Origin: Hsuehochloa calcarea
Lineage: Eukaryota; Streptophyta; Magnoliopsida; Poales; Poaceae
Assembly: GCA_036346395.1 (NCBI GenBank)
Contig: CM070594.1
Span: 18,447,385-18,511,384, forward strand
Direction of reading: 5' to 3'
DNA length: 64,000 bases
Position 1 is the stretch's first letter. Each line of letters starts with the position of its first letter. Made by a program: the position numbers and the translations under genes. Under the pieces are notes generated by a model. It made no database searches and was not told the origin of the DNA. It worked only from the letters and a program-made list of their open reading frames with translations. Of this stretch, positions 22,171-32,910 are shown one piece after another.

Positions 22171-23716
22171 AATTCTCTAACTCCTCATGCATGGCATTAA
22201 CCCAGCTAGAATCCGATAAATCATGTGTTATATCGCGAGGTTCAAAAGAAGCAACAAATGCAGGATGAGAGTAGAGATTTGGATCATTATACCTGGAGCG
22301 AGTGACTCGCTCATGGAGATTACCTATTATCTGATTCGGAGGGTGCTGCCTTTGAATATGAAGTGGTGCACCTGAAGAGGAAAGCATATCTTCGACCTCC
22401 GCAGGTACTGCTGATGATGAAGATGCAGCAGGAGCCTCATCTGAAGGCGAAGTAGTCACAACAGGTTCTTGCGCTGAAACAGGAGCGTCAACAGCAGCAG
22501 GTGGAAGACAAATATCAGCTTCGTCCACATCTTCCTCCACAAAAATGCTCTCTGTCACCTGTGAATCATCTGAAACATCAGATCTAGCTCCAGGGCTAGT
22601 CTCATCAAAAGTGACATTGCATGTCTCCTGGATAATGTTAGTTTCAACATTAAAGACCCGAAAACCCCTCGAATGTACAGGATAACCTAGAAATAAACCC
22701 TCAAAAGTTCTTAACTCAAATTTATCTAGATTTCCTGTCTTGAGAATAAAGCATTTGGAACCAAAGACTCGAAAGTGCGAGACAGAAGGTTTTCTACCAA
22801 ATCGAAGCTCATAAGGAGTCTTGCCCAAAGAGGGTCTTAGGAAGACACGATTTGCAATGTGGCAAGCAGTAGCAACAGCTTCATCCCAAAATCTCCTCGG
22901 TGTGCTATACTCATCTAGCATCGTCCTAGCCATCTCGACTAAGGTCCTGTTCTTCCTTTCCACCACGACATTTTGTTGAGGGACATGTGGAGAAGAGAAC
23001 TGATGCTCAATACCGCGCTCAGCACAAAAAGAGGCAAATGAGGTATTCTTGAACTCTGTGCCATTGTCACTGCAGATCGCTCTCAAGGCACTAGAAAGTT
23101 CAGAAACCAAACGAAGAACAAGATCATGATAATGATCAAAAGCTTCATCCTTCGAAGCAAGAAAGAACACCCAAGTGTATCTCAAAAAATCATCGACTAT
23201 GACTAGAATATACCATTTGCCACTGACTGACCGAACCCTAGCAGGACCAACAGTATCCATATGAAGTAACTGTCCCGGTCCGTCAGTCATGACCATAGTC
23301 ACTGATGGGTGTGAGGCGGCAATTTGCTTGCCATGCCTACAAGGCGCACATACAGCATCCTTGACAGCTTTGAGTTTGGGTAGACCTCTCATGAGCTCAA
23401 GGTTGCTAACTCGCGTCAGATGATCAAAACCAATGTGCCCCAAACGTCGGTGCCAAAGCCAGATATCAGAAGAAGATGTAAGCAAACATTTGAGAGATCC
23501 AGCAAGAGATTCAGAAAAATCAACTCCAAAAATTCTACCAACTCTAGAAATCCAAAAAACAAGCTCACCAGTAGAATCAAGCACCCAACAAGCATTTTTC
23601 TTAAATCTAGTCTTATAGCCATCATCAAGAAGCTGTGAGACAGAAAGCAGATTATACCTAAGCTTGTCCACAAGAGCGACGTCCTTCAGGATGAATTTGT
23701 CGTTCACCCTGATCAA
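22170..23716 (-). pseudogene. Copia integrase
   Basis: Integrase inserts the cDNA into the genome. The frame shows the zinc-binding HHCC domain (WHRRLGHIGFDHL, then CAPCRHGKQ) and the D,D-35-E core: HMDTVGP, CSDNGTEF and VPQQNVVVERKNRTL, followed by SVSHFRVFGSKCFI and an acidic, serine-rich C terminus (SSSSAVPAEVEDML). All three catalytic residues are present. It is the best-preserved domain of the element, but it is cut off from the protease by a stop at about 23750. Confidence 0.9.
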
Positions 23717-23944
23717 TCATGTTCCTTAAATTCACCTTTGTGTATCATCTCCAAAGGTGATGAAGTCATCACCTGTCGCCCGCGTGAAAGAGGTGAACCA
23801 TCTTGAATCTCCGATCATGTGGCATGAACACCCGGAGTCGACGAACCACGTGTTCTTTCCCCTTCGCGGCAATCCTGAAAATCAAGGCACAGAATAATGA
23901 TGTGTCTCAATACTGGGGTTAGTTAAACAAGATTTAGGAACCTA
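23717..23944 (-). pseudogene. Copia aspartic protease fragment
   Basis: The minus strand at about 23880-23750 reads TWFVDSGCSCHM, then DSRWFTSF and DDFITFGDDTQ, the copia protease active-site region (DSG). A stop follows directly where the family continues toward the integrase. The piece lies between gag and integrase as expected. Confidence 0.8.
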
Positions 23945-26282
23945 CTACTGAGACACACGTCTGCAAGTAGTATGCAAAGCAAAAGTGCTATCCTTAATTT
24001 TATTTAAAGTTCTATCATGAGAAATGGTTAGATTAGCATGAGAGTTGTCCTCTCTAGGTGCATGATGATGAACAATGCTAGCGGTCAGACCGGTGTAGTA
24101 ACGGCGGTCAGACCGGTGACCCTGGCGGTCAGACCGGTTACCTACGGCGGTCAGACCGCCGATCTGATGAACATGTGATATAAATCCTAAACCAGATTTC
24201 TTCTTTTCTATGTTACCACGTCTCATAAAGGCTCTAGGTTGAATGGATGAAATTCTAGTAAAATTTTTCTTGTCGTTTTTCAACCTACGCCAACAGAACT
24301 CAACCAAATGCCCACTCTTTTTCCAATAGGTGCAATGATACTTAATACCACTGGGAGAAGCATGCTTAGACTTAACAGATGGTTGGGCAATCCCTACATA
24401 TTTAAAGATAATTTTTGCAGGTTGTGTTTTGAATTCAATTAACTCATTTTCCAAGACTTGAGTAACTTTTGGGTTAGAATTAATTTGAACATTATTGTAT
24501 CCTAATACTTGCTTCTTATAAGGAGTTTTAGACTTGTCCAGAATCATGATTAATTGTTTCTTACATTTAGAGAATTTTTCTAAGGTATCCTTAAGATAAG
24601 CATTTTCTTTTTCAAAATTAGCACATGACTCACAAGTTTTACCTTTAATAGCTCTAGCATATTTATCCTTATATAAAGCAGTTTCAAGTTTAAGAGCAGG
24701 ACATAAAGCACATGTAAAAGACTCAAAACTGTCCTTAAGATTGACATATTTAACTCTAGCTGCTTCTAAGATATTTTTAACTTCATATTCGCGTTCTAAA
24801 CAAAAAGTGCAAAGGCTAGAATCAACAGCACAAGAAGCAACTAATTTGCTGGAATCTAAGCATTTTTCACATGGAGCAGATTTAAGCTCAACAAGCTCAG
24901 TTCTAACATTTTCAAGTCGTTGCAAAGCAATATTATGAGCATATTATAATTTAGCAACTTCTGAGTGCATAGCATGGCAAGATGAACATTCAACAGATTC
25001 AAGACTCTTAGCATTCTCAAGTTCTAAAGTCAAATTACCTATTTGAGACTCTAAATCCTTGTTCCTAGCCATGACATATTCTAAGGTCTTATCCTAACTC
25101 ATGGGTTTCTCAAACATAGCTTCACATTTATAAGAAAGAACATCATAGGAAGGAGGTACCTCATCGTTGTCATTGTCAACGGAGTCGGCCATGAAGCACA
25201 AACCAGCGAAGTCCTTGGCTTTCCCTTTCTTCTTGCTTTGAGGGATCTCCTCCTCCTTGTCCTCCTCGCTCCCGGAGTCAACATCGCTTAAGGATTGATC
25301 CTCAAAAGCGGCAAGAACCCGGTGAGCGGCCTTCACAAGCTTACTAGCCTCATACCTTGATTTGTTGAATTGAGGCTTCTTCCAAGCTGGCTTTCCCTCC
25401 TTATGATTGCTCTTACCTTTCAGCTTGGGGCAATTTGCCCGGATATGATTGAGCTCACCACACTCGTAGCATGTCACCGGACCACCTCTCTTTTTATTTA
25501 TCACATTATTGTAGGCCCGTGTGAATTTTTTAGCAATGAGGGCTAACTCAACCTCAGGGATACTATCAAGCTCCTCTTCGTGAATAGCAGATAAACAAGC
25601 AAATAAAAAACCAGAAAAAGATTCAAGAGAACCATCAGAAGCACTTTTGAGATGATCTGCTACCAATACCATGTTGTCTTTCTTAGGATGATCAACTCTT
25701 TTAATTTCATGGGTCTTGAGTTTGCTATAAAGCAACTCCAATGTAAGACTCGAAAGATCAACATTCTCCTCTATAGCAGTAGCTTTCATCTCCCACTCCT
25801 TGGTGTTGATTGCAGCCAAAGAGATGGGTGGTATTTTCAGATTGGAGGTATTCAATATCAACAGCTTTCATATGATTAATCACTTTATTAAAGCGACTGA
25901 AAATGTCATCGATGCTCTCTCCAGGACGCATCTCGAATTTATTGTATTCGCGCTTCTAGACTGTTTGGCGCACTTTCTTGATTTGGGACGAACCCTCATG
26001 ATAGGTTTCGAGAGTGTTCCAAATCTCGTACGCAGTTGTAAGATTGCAAATCCGATCATATTCTTGTCTACCAAGCGCACCATATAAAAGGTTCTTGGCC
26101 TTGTTGTTGTTAGCCAAAAGAACTGCAGAAGCAGGCGTTGCAACCTCGGGAATAATGAGCGCGGATCGAACAACGTCCCATATAGCTTGTCCCTCGCTCT
26201 CAAGAAATAATCGCATACGATTCTTCCAATAAGCATAGTCGTGCCCATCGAAAATATGCGGTTTAGTGGAGAACTTATCCAT
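23945..26282 (-). pseudogene. Sirevirus-type gag, three broken frames
   Basis: Frame 26282-25956 starts MDKFSTKPHIFDGHDYAYW and holds the UBN2-type gag domain. Frame 25861-25094 has the zinc knuckle CYECGELNHIRANC and an acidic serine-rich segment. Frame 24925-23945 is lysine- and cysteine-rich with spaced CxxC pairs, then CTYWKKSGHLVEFC, in which a zinc ligand cysteine appears replaced by tryptophan. The part at 24082-24158 encodes GNRSDRQGHRSDRRYY and consists of four spaced copies of the palindrome CGGTCAGACCG. Frame breaks lie at about 25940 and 25090-24925. Confidence 0.85.
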
Positions 26283-26326
26283 CGCCTAAGTTCATTGATC
26301 GGTTAAGATCAAGATTGAACTAACCG

Positions 26327-26339
26327 GGCCCTGATACCA
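26327..26339 (-). other. Primer-binding site of the Sirevirus-type element
   Basis: The reverse complement reads TGGTATCAGGGCC, one base different from the usual TGGTATCAGAGC. It lies next to the CA end of the 5' LTR. Confidence 0.85.
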
Positions 26340-26341
26340 CT

Positions 26342-28023
26342 TGTTGGACCGAAAAGGCGACTAGAGGGGGGGTGAATAGGAGCACGCTCACTTTTTCATA
26401 AATTATGAATTCAACACAATTTCACTACAATAGCTATGAGGAAGCTATGAAGAGCAATATACCAGTACAGCGAAAGACTAGTGTTGAATCCAATTTACCC
26501 CCTAAATAATACGACAAAAAAATCAACACAAGCTAAAGCACAACTCAGTACTGGCATTCTGACCGCTGTGTTAGTGGCGGTCGGACCGCTGACCAAATCG
26601 GTCGGACCGGTGCCCTCGGGCGGTCTGACCTCCAGGCTCCAGAACAGCAAGAACAACCCCGATGACGAAGTTGTAAATAGATCTAACTTTTGATTCTCAA
26701 CTCCAAACTTCATGAAACTTGGTATACACCTTCTCTATGATATTAAGGACCTATTCCAATCAACAATTATGATAATTCTTGGACAATCAAAGATCCTTTA
26801 CGATCTGATTGGAGAAAGGTCTAAAACCGAGCAAAAGTAAAAACTAGATCCAATCGCTTGCTCGTGGGTGATTGATGATCACGAAGATCCTAGATGAGTT
26901 CCCACACAACACAAGAAGCTAATCCACGTGACGATATTAAGCAAAAACTGGTGGATCAATGAAAGCCCTAAAATCACGAAATTGAGAGCAAGAATGAAAA
27001 GAGACTTATCTCAAGCAAACCTTGCATAGATTAAAATGTGATTGATGCTGGATTACACCCACTCCATCAAGGATCAGTGGTCAATCCAAGAGCACGAAAA
27101 TCCAATCAAACCTTCAAGAACCCTAGCCTCCACGCCTATCTCTCCCTAAACAAAATTAGGGTTTTCTAATATAAAGGGGGTCAAAGGGTGGTGCAGCCAC
27201 CACCCTCTCCTATTTATAGTGGAGGCTTAGACCTTCTAGAAGTTTGATCCTATTGGGCTCCCGTTAAGGCCCAAAATAAACGGGTCACACAAGCACGCTT
27301 CACAAAGCGCCGTCTTTAACCTTTTGACCTAAACAGCTTCACCTAGCGCCATCTTGCGCCTCGGATTCGCTAATAGGTCACCCTTGTCCATCTTGCGTCA
27401 CGCTTGAGTCATTGATCTAACCCGGCATCGTCGATTATTCTGGACCTCAGCTCTCCAAGCCTAGTCCCGATCTTCCTCGCCATTGACCATCGTTGACCAC
27501 CAAGCAACCTGCACAACCATAGACAAGTAAACCAAAATTGGGAACAAGTTCTTCACAACTTGACCCATGTTAGTCAAAACATGCATCATGCAATAGATAT
27601 GCCCTGAAACTCATGACTTTGACCTAACCAACGAATAACGCCGCCACGAAGGCCGGCGCCCCTTAGGGCCGGTCGGACCGCCAGCTATAGGCCGGTCCGA
27701 CCGCCCAAAAGGACTTAGCCGAATTTCAACCCTGAAAATCCGAAACCTACTGGACATTTCAAACCAATAGAACTTTTGACTGGAGACTCCAAAAATTATG
27801 GGACCAAGTGCAATAGAATCTTCTCTCTTGCTATTTTTTGGCCCAGCTCATTTTGACACTTTTTGGTCACGACCGGTCCGACCGCCATGCTCTGGCCGGT
27901 CAGACCGCCCCTGTCCTGACAGTTTTGAACTTTGTCGAAAACACGTGAAACAACAAACCATAAACGTCTTTGCCAATTGTCACATCATCCTAAGATCTAG
28001 AGCACATCCCCATGATATCCACA
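26342..28023 (-). repeat. 5' LTR of the Sirevirus-type element
   Basis: It starts TGTTGGACCG and ends GATATCCACA on the plus strand; length 1682 bp, about 110 bp shorter than its partner because of internal deletions. TSD CAACC follows at 28024-28028. Confidence 0.9.
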
Positions 28024-28028
28024 CAACC

Positions 28029-28165
28029 GAATATCTCGACAGAGATTACACAGAGATTACAACAAATCAATTACAACTTGTACAACAAGAAAGAAAGGAA
28101 AGAATCTCTACCAAAAGAAATATAGAAAACCAAAACATAGTTGCCAAAAATACATATCACTGACA
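28029..28165 (-). repeat. Left LTR of the short-LTR copia element, inner part
   Basis: It continues the LTR interrupted at 17045: AAATCAATTACAACTTGTAC, CTACCAAAAGA and TTGCCAAAAATAC match 32708-32800. It ends CTGACA, against CTAACA at 32810. It contains a local duplication of about 15 bp (GATTACACAGAGATTACA). Confidence 0.7.
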
Positions 28166-28883
28166 TGTAACATCCCAATTGTTGCGTATTTTTGGAATTT
28201 TCAAATAAAAATAACCATTTGAATTTCCTTAAATTAATTAAAGATTAATTTGAATTTTTAGAAAATAAAATGATTTAATGTGAATAAACCAAACATCAAT
28301 TAAATTCAAAACTAATTTATTTGAGTTTTTCTAGTTCTATCGCATTTTCTGGAATTTTCTCAATTTTTTATGAGTTCATTTGCTACTTCTTTGAGCTTGA
28401 ATTAATTTAATTCATTTTTTAAAGAAAAATACCAAATCAATTTCTTTTTCAGAAAATCTCGTGGGCCGAACCCTTTCTCTCGCCTATTTCTTTTATCTCT
28501 TTCGGCCCAGCCACCGCCGCTGCCACTGCCTTGCCATGTGTCGTGTATGCGTCTCGCACCGCTGTAGCTCTCGCTAACCAGTCGGCCCCGCCTATCAGCA
28601 TCCCTTTTCACTGTCTTCCACCCGGACTCCATCTCCGACACGCTGTAGCTAATATGGAGTCTGCCTCTGGCACCTATTTAAAGCTACCCTGAGGCTCCTT
28701 TCGAGCACCCCATACCGCGCCTCCCTCGAAGACCTAGCCGCCACCTCAGAATCCGCCTCGAAGTTGTCGGATATGTGAAGAGAAACCATAAGGTGATATG
28801 CCCTGTGAGTTTTATCAACTATAACACAAGTAGACCTGGTAGTAGCAACATCACGACCATGGGGTGGTTGGAATAGACCTTAC
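28166..28883 (+). repeat. LTR fragment of a gypsy-like element plus short spacer
   Basis: It begins TGTAACATCCC, the usual start of several grass gypsy LTRs (compare 53903). It then passes through an AT-rich part, a GC-rich part and a TATA-like CTATTTAAAG at about 28674. The 3' end is lost; from about 28760 to 28883 nothing is recognised. Open frames here are not supported. Confidence 0.45.
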
Positions 28884-30443
28884 TGTTGGTGATATGCCCC
28901 TAGAGGCAATCATAGATATTATTGTATCACATCTATGTTTATGAGTTATAGAATAAATGTTATTATATTTCTTGGATGAATTATCATTTATAAATATTAA
29001 CAAGTATATGACTTGTTGGTGAAACTCTTTAAATTATATGATGTCATTCTAAATATATCCCTGGTCGGATGTTACTGGTTGGGACACTAGTGACTTGTCG
29101 ACACGTGTATTGATTGATGATCATGTTTCACCGATCATGGATATGGGAATATCGACTTAATAATATGAACACATGTTAGAGAACATGATATTGGATTGAC
29201 CCACCTTGAGATACTATTGAGATTGTTATACTTTTTTGTGTCATCAGTTGGTCTCAAGCAATAATGATGTATAATCCTTACAACTTGAGATCATAATAGT
29301 TTTCTACATGTGTAATAGTACACTTAGGGGTTACCAAACGCTACTCCGTAACTGGGTAGTTATAAAGGTGGCTTTCGAGTATACTATGAAACATGCGGAT
29401 GGATGCGACTGATCGGATATAGGATTTGCCCCTTCTAACATGACAAGAGAGATATCTCTGGGCCCCTTGATGTGGTCAGATAAAGAAAGTGCATGGCCAT
29501 GCCACTAGTGGTTGAAGAGTAAACCACGTGAAGTTATTCGTTACTAGATCGAGAAAGTATTGAATAGTTCATAGATGGCATGTATCTCACCTAGAGTTCA
29601 ACCAGATATCATGAGGCACAAGGAGAATACGCAAGTAGGTCGTTTAGTCCGACCAGATACGAACTGGTCGTATGGAGATATAGACTGATCATGAGCTGGT
29701 CATACATGATCACTAACTGATCGGCGAACTAGTCGTAAGTTGTTACAAACTGGTCACGACTAAAGATGAACTAGTCGTATAGATATACGAGCTGCTCATA
29801 AGTGATAAGAACCTTGTCGCATATCATATTGCATAAGGTTCATCTGATATAATATTTATGTATATTTGAGAATCGTTATGTCCTGCTAGGAACCGCTAAC
29901 AACTTGTGACCAGAAAGGAGTTTCTGAGTCACAACCGATTACGCATGAACCTATAGGGTTACACACTTAACGGGTTGGAACAAATAAGTCCGGATAGGAT
30001 CCATTATAGGCTCTTTTATAAGGGGATGAATGGGGTTGTTGGGACGTAAGAGTTGCATAACCGAAACCCTAACCGCCATCTCCCTGAAGGCCCTACCATG
30101 CGCATTGGTGATAGCACACCAGCGTACGACGTTCTACTCCTAGACGTGTGGATACCGTAGAGACGCTGTTGCGGTTTCTGCTATGCTGGTCGAGGACGAT
30201 CCACGACCAATGCAAGGAATGTGATAGGTTGCTGGAGAATACAATCGGTGCTAAGTACATTGGACGATCGACTACGATCAGTACATCAATGCGCTCAATG
30301 TTAGATCAGGATGCCCCAACTCTTCTTCCGCTACACTACGCGTCTAGTGATTACGATCTATGATCTCTTACTTGTATGGCTTCTTGATTTATGTGGTAGA
30401 ATTTTTGAATTGCTAACTAGTGTAGCTTACCCATATCCCTTCA
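28884..30443. mobile_element. Solo LTR of a BARE/Angela-like Ty1/copia element
   Basis: It starts TGTTGGTGATATGCCCCTAG and continues AGGCAATCATAGAT, close to the known start of BARE/Angela LTRs. It ends CCCTTCA. The 5-bp flanks are CTTAC on both sides (28879-28883 and 30444-30448), so this is a solo LTR of 1560 bp left by recombination between two LTRs. The part at about 29630-29800 repeats ACT(A/G)GTCGTA-like phrases. Confidence 0.85.
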
Positions 30444-30530
30444 CTTACGATCATAAGGTGGTCGTAATAGTTCTTATGACCATAGGGTGATCGTAATAAA
30501 CCTTACGACCATAAAGTAGTCGAAATCTTC
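30444..30530. repeat. Three tandem 29-bp units with internal dyad symmetry
   Basis: Each unit resembles TTACGACCATAAGGTGGTCG plus TAATAG... and has TTACGACC facing GGTCGTAA. The BARE-like solo LTR inserted at the first unit. Function unknown. Confidence 0.6.
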
Positions 30531-30649
30531 CCTGGTTGTTGTAGATACTAACGACTAGGGGTATCTTTGAGGGCTATTAAGAATATCATTATCCTTAATA
30601 AATGTTATAGATAATTAGTTTTATTAATTGAGGATTATTGAATCCTCTT

Positions 30650-31500
30650 CAACGCATGACGCCGATCGAGGTGTGAGTTTATTTGTGGCGGACGATGACA
30701 AATTTGGATAGCACAAGCTCCCAAAGACACGTAGATGACCGAATGAGGATGGTGTGAGAAGAAGTTGCTCATATGGTGTGGATGAATGGATTGTAGAGGA
30801 TGGGCATTGTTTTAGTAGATAGGTGGTGGTGGCAAGGGCTTCAGCCTAATATGGTGAAGGCATGTGCGCTTGAAACCGGAGAGTGCGAATGAAACTATTG
30901 AGGGTGCGAATAGCACGTTCAGCTTTCCTGTTTTGTTGAGAGGTGTATAGGCACGAAAGACGAAGGTAAATGCCATGCTGATGGAAAAATCAAGGGAAGG
31001 AGAATTGACAAATTCTTTTGTGTTATCTACTTGGATGGATTGATTTTGAAGGTTCAAATGAGTTTATATGTAGGCGTGGAAAGAGGTGATGGTGGCATGA
31101 TAATCATTTTTTTCATAAAGGAAGCTTCTAGTAAAAATGGGAGAAATCATCAACAATGACAAGGTAATACTGGAATCCAGAATTGCTCAAGATGGGACAT
31201 ATCCACAAATCATAGTGAATAAGTCGAAGGTGACAGAGAAACCAAAAGCGTCAAATTCAATGGAGTAAGAATTATCATGTGTGAATTTGCGGACAGAAAG
31301 TTGATTACGAATCAAGGAGGGAACAAGAACATTGTTAAGCTTAAATGAGGGAGGAAGAATAGTATGACCAGTACAAGGGATGTGAACAGAAGAACCATTG
31401 TCGACGGTGTTGAAAGCTAGAGTGGGAAAGAGAGTAGAGGAAAGGAGGTTACCATCATCGACGGTCATATGAGAAGTGGCTCCCGAATCCATGATCCAAC
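30650..31500 (-). pseudogene. Integrase and protease remnants of the short-LTR copia element
   Basis: The frame 31492-31187 begins MDSGATSHMT, the copia protease active site, then SVHIPCTGHTILP and LVPSLIRNQLSVRKF. The frame 31057-30812 gives QSIQVDNTKEFVNS (second aspartate of the integrase core), then a shifted frame with the SQQNGKAE-type glutamate region. Several frameshifts are present. The zinc-binding domain and the reverse transcriptase are not found. Confidence 0.75.
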
Positions 31501-32575
31501 CACCAGGGGCTGCATGGAGAGGTTGTTCATGACGGCGACGAGTCCGGACTTGTTCTAGACAGGAGACGATGTCGTCAGGGTTGATGCAGCAATAGGGGCG
31601 AATGTTGTCTGGTAGGTCTGGAGTAGGGTATACGGTCGCGGCTCAAGGACGATGGCGCCGAAGGGGGACACCACATGGAGGGCCACTGGGTAACCTGGGT
31701 GCCCCACAGGTTAAAGAACACCTAGGGTCTGATCGGTGTGGGCGTTGCACCCATCAAAGGAGAGGTGCGATCACCGCCGCCCTTGCGCGCTTTCCCTTAT
31801 TGTGCTCTTTGTTGAGTCTGGAGGAGACGTTTTCAACGCGGTCGCTGCAACAGGAGGAGTTGTTGCACGCCGATGGATCAGGAGAAGCGGAACCCTAGCC
31901 TTGGGCTTTGGAGAGAAGGGCAGTGCCGGCCACAGGCTTGCTTTTGTTGGCGTTGTGCATCTCTTGATGGAGAAGCATGGAACAGAGATGACTGTAGCAA
32001 CATTGGAGAACTGCTCGTTGAGACCACGAAGCTTGTTGAGAACAAGCCGGCGGTTGAAGACAAGTTGGTTGATGTCGTGAGTGCATCAGCCAAGGTTTTA
32101 AGCCATTGGTAACAAATGTTGATGGAGAGGTTGCCCTGAACCAGATTGGAGAACTCAGCCTCAAGGTAGATGTTATGTGCCTCGTTGTCGCGAAAGAAGG
32201 CTTCGGCGCGCATCCAGAGATGGGGGGAGGGTGTCTGGTTTGGCTCCATGATGATGTTGAGAATCTCATCAGAGATGGAACAATACAGCAAGGCGAGGAC
32301 GGTGAAGTCCTACTGCGTCCACTTGTGGTTGGCCGACAGTGGTGCGATGCCATCAAAGTGGGAGAGGAGGCCGAACTTACCGACTATAGTGAGAAAGAAG
32401 GTACTCCACTTTGTGTAGTTCAAAGCCTTAATATTAAGAGTCACTTGATGTGAGTCTTGATACTCACAACGTTGATAGCCTGGAAAGCCAGGGTCATGGT
32501 GGATTGGGATAGCGGCACCGTGCAGTTGACAAGGATGCCATCGATGGCGGGAGCATTAGAAGAAGGGGAGGTCAT
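31501..32575 (-). pseudogene. Gag of the short-LTR copia element, frameshifted
   Basis: An ATG at 32575 begins MTSPSSNAPAIDGILVNC. The frame 32291-31878 continues with LYCSISDEILNII, LWMRAEAFFRDNEAHNIYL and SNLVQGNLSINICYQWLKTL, the known layout of plant copia gag. Frameshifts lie between these blocks. The GC-rich part near 31600-31800 should hold the zinc knuckle, but I could not read it. Confidence 0.7.
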
Positions 32576-32604
32576 GGCGCGGAAGCGAAGAAAGATTGAA
32601 GATC

Positions 32605-32616
32605 AATATGATACCA
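32605..32616 (-). other. Primer-binding site of the short-LTR copia element
   Basis: The reverse complement TGGTATCATA starts directly after the LTR end CACA, the usual place for priming by initiator tRNA-Met. Confidence 0.7.
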
Positions 32617-32810
32617 TGTGAAACGGGAAGATAGGATTGGGAGAATCACCACATGGCAAGCACAAGGGTCGGGCAGATTTCTTTATATTATCAATCAGAT
32701 TATAGCAAATCAATTATAGCTTGTACAGCAAGTAAGATAGGACAAAATCTATACCAAAAAGATATAAACCAAAATCGAAAGATAATTGCCAAAAATACGT
32801 GTCGCTAACA
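32617..32810 (-). repeat. Right (5') LTR of the short-LTR copia element
   Basis: 194 bp, TGTGAAAC...GCTAACA on the plus strand. It is followed by TAGCC, the same five bases that precede 16955. Confidence 0.75.
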
Positions 32811-32815
32811 TAGCC
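32811..32815. repeat. Target-site duplication TAGCC (right)
   Basis: It matches 16950-16954 and pairs the two outer ends of the nested structure. Confidence 0.65.
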
Positions 32816-32910
32816 TTAAGGAGAGAAAAAAAAACGTGTACTCTTTTTTGAAAGCAACGGGCAATGGGAAATGGATCTGATCTATCTAAGTGCATGATAC
32901 TAGGAAGCAT

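Larger units (their letters stand above)
17046..28023 (-). mobile_element. Complete but decayed Sirevirus-type Ty1/copia retrotransposon
   Basis: The element is 10,978 bp with two LTRs (17046-18836 and 26342-28023), a perfect 5-bp TSD CAACC (17041-17045 and 28024-28028), a primer-binding site, gag, protease, integrase, reverse transcriptase and RNase H in the copia order on the minus strand, and about 1.9 kb of non-coding DNA with several polypurine tracts before the 3' LTR. Long LTRs, this gag type and multiple polypurine tracts are known Sirevirus traits. Every coding segment carries stops or frameshifts, so it cannot move by its own proteins. Confidence 0.9.
16955..32810 (-). mobile_element. 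Old short-LTR Ty1/copia element, expanded by nested insertions
   Basis: The right LTR (32617-32810), primer-binding site, gag, protease and integrase remnants (32575 down to about 30650) and a left LTR in two pieces (16955-17045 and 28029-28165) share one orientation, and TAGCC flanks both outer ends. The left LTR is split by the Sirevirus-like element 17046-28023. Reverse transcriptase and RNase H are not found; their place holds a gypsy LTR piece and a BARE-like solo LTR. The ends differ slightly (TATGAAAC against TGTGAAAC), as expected for an old copy. Confidence 0.7.
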
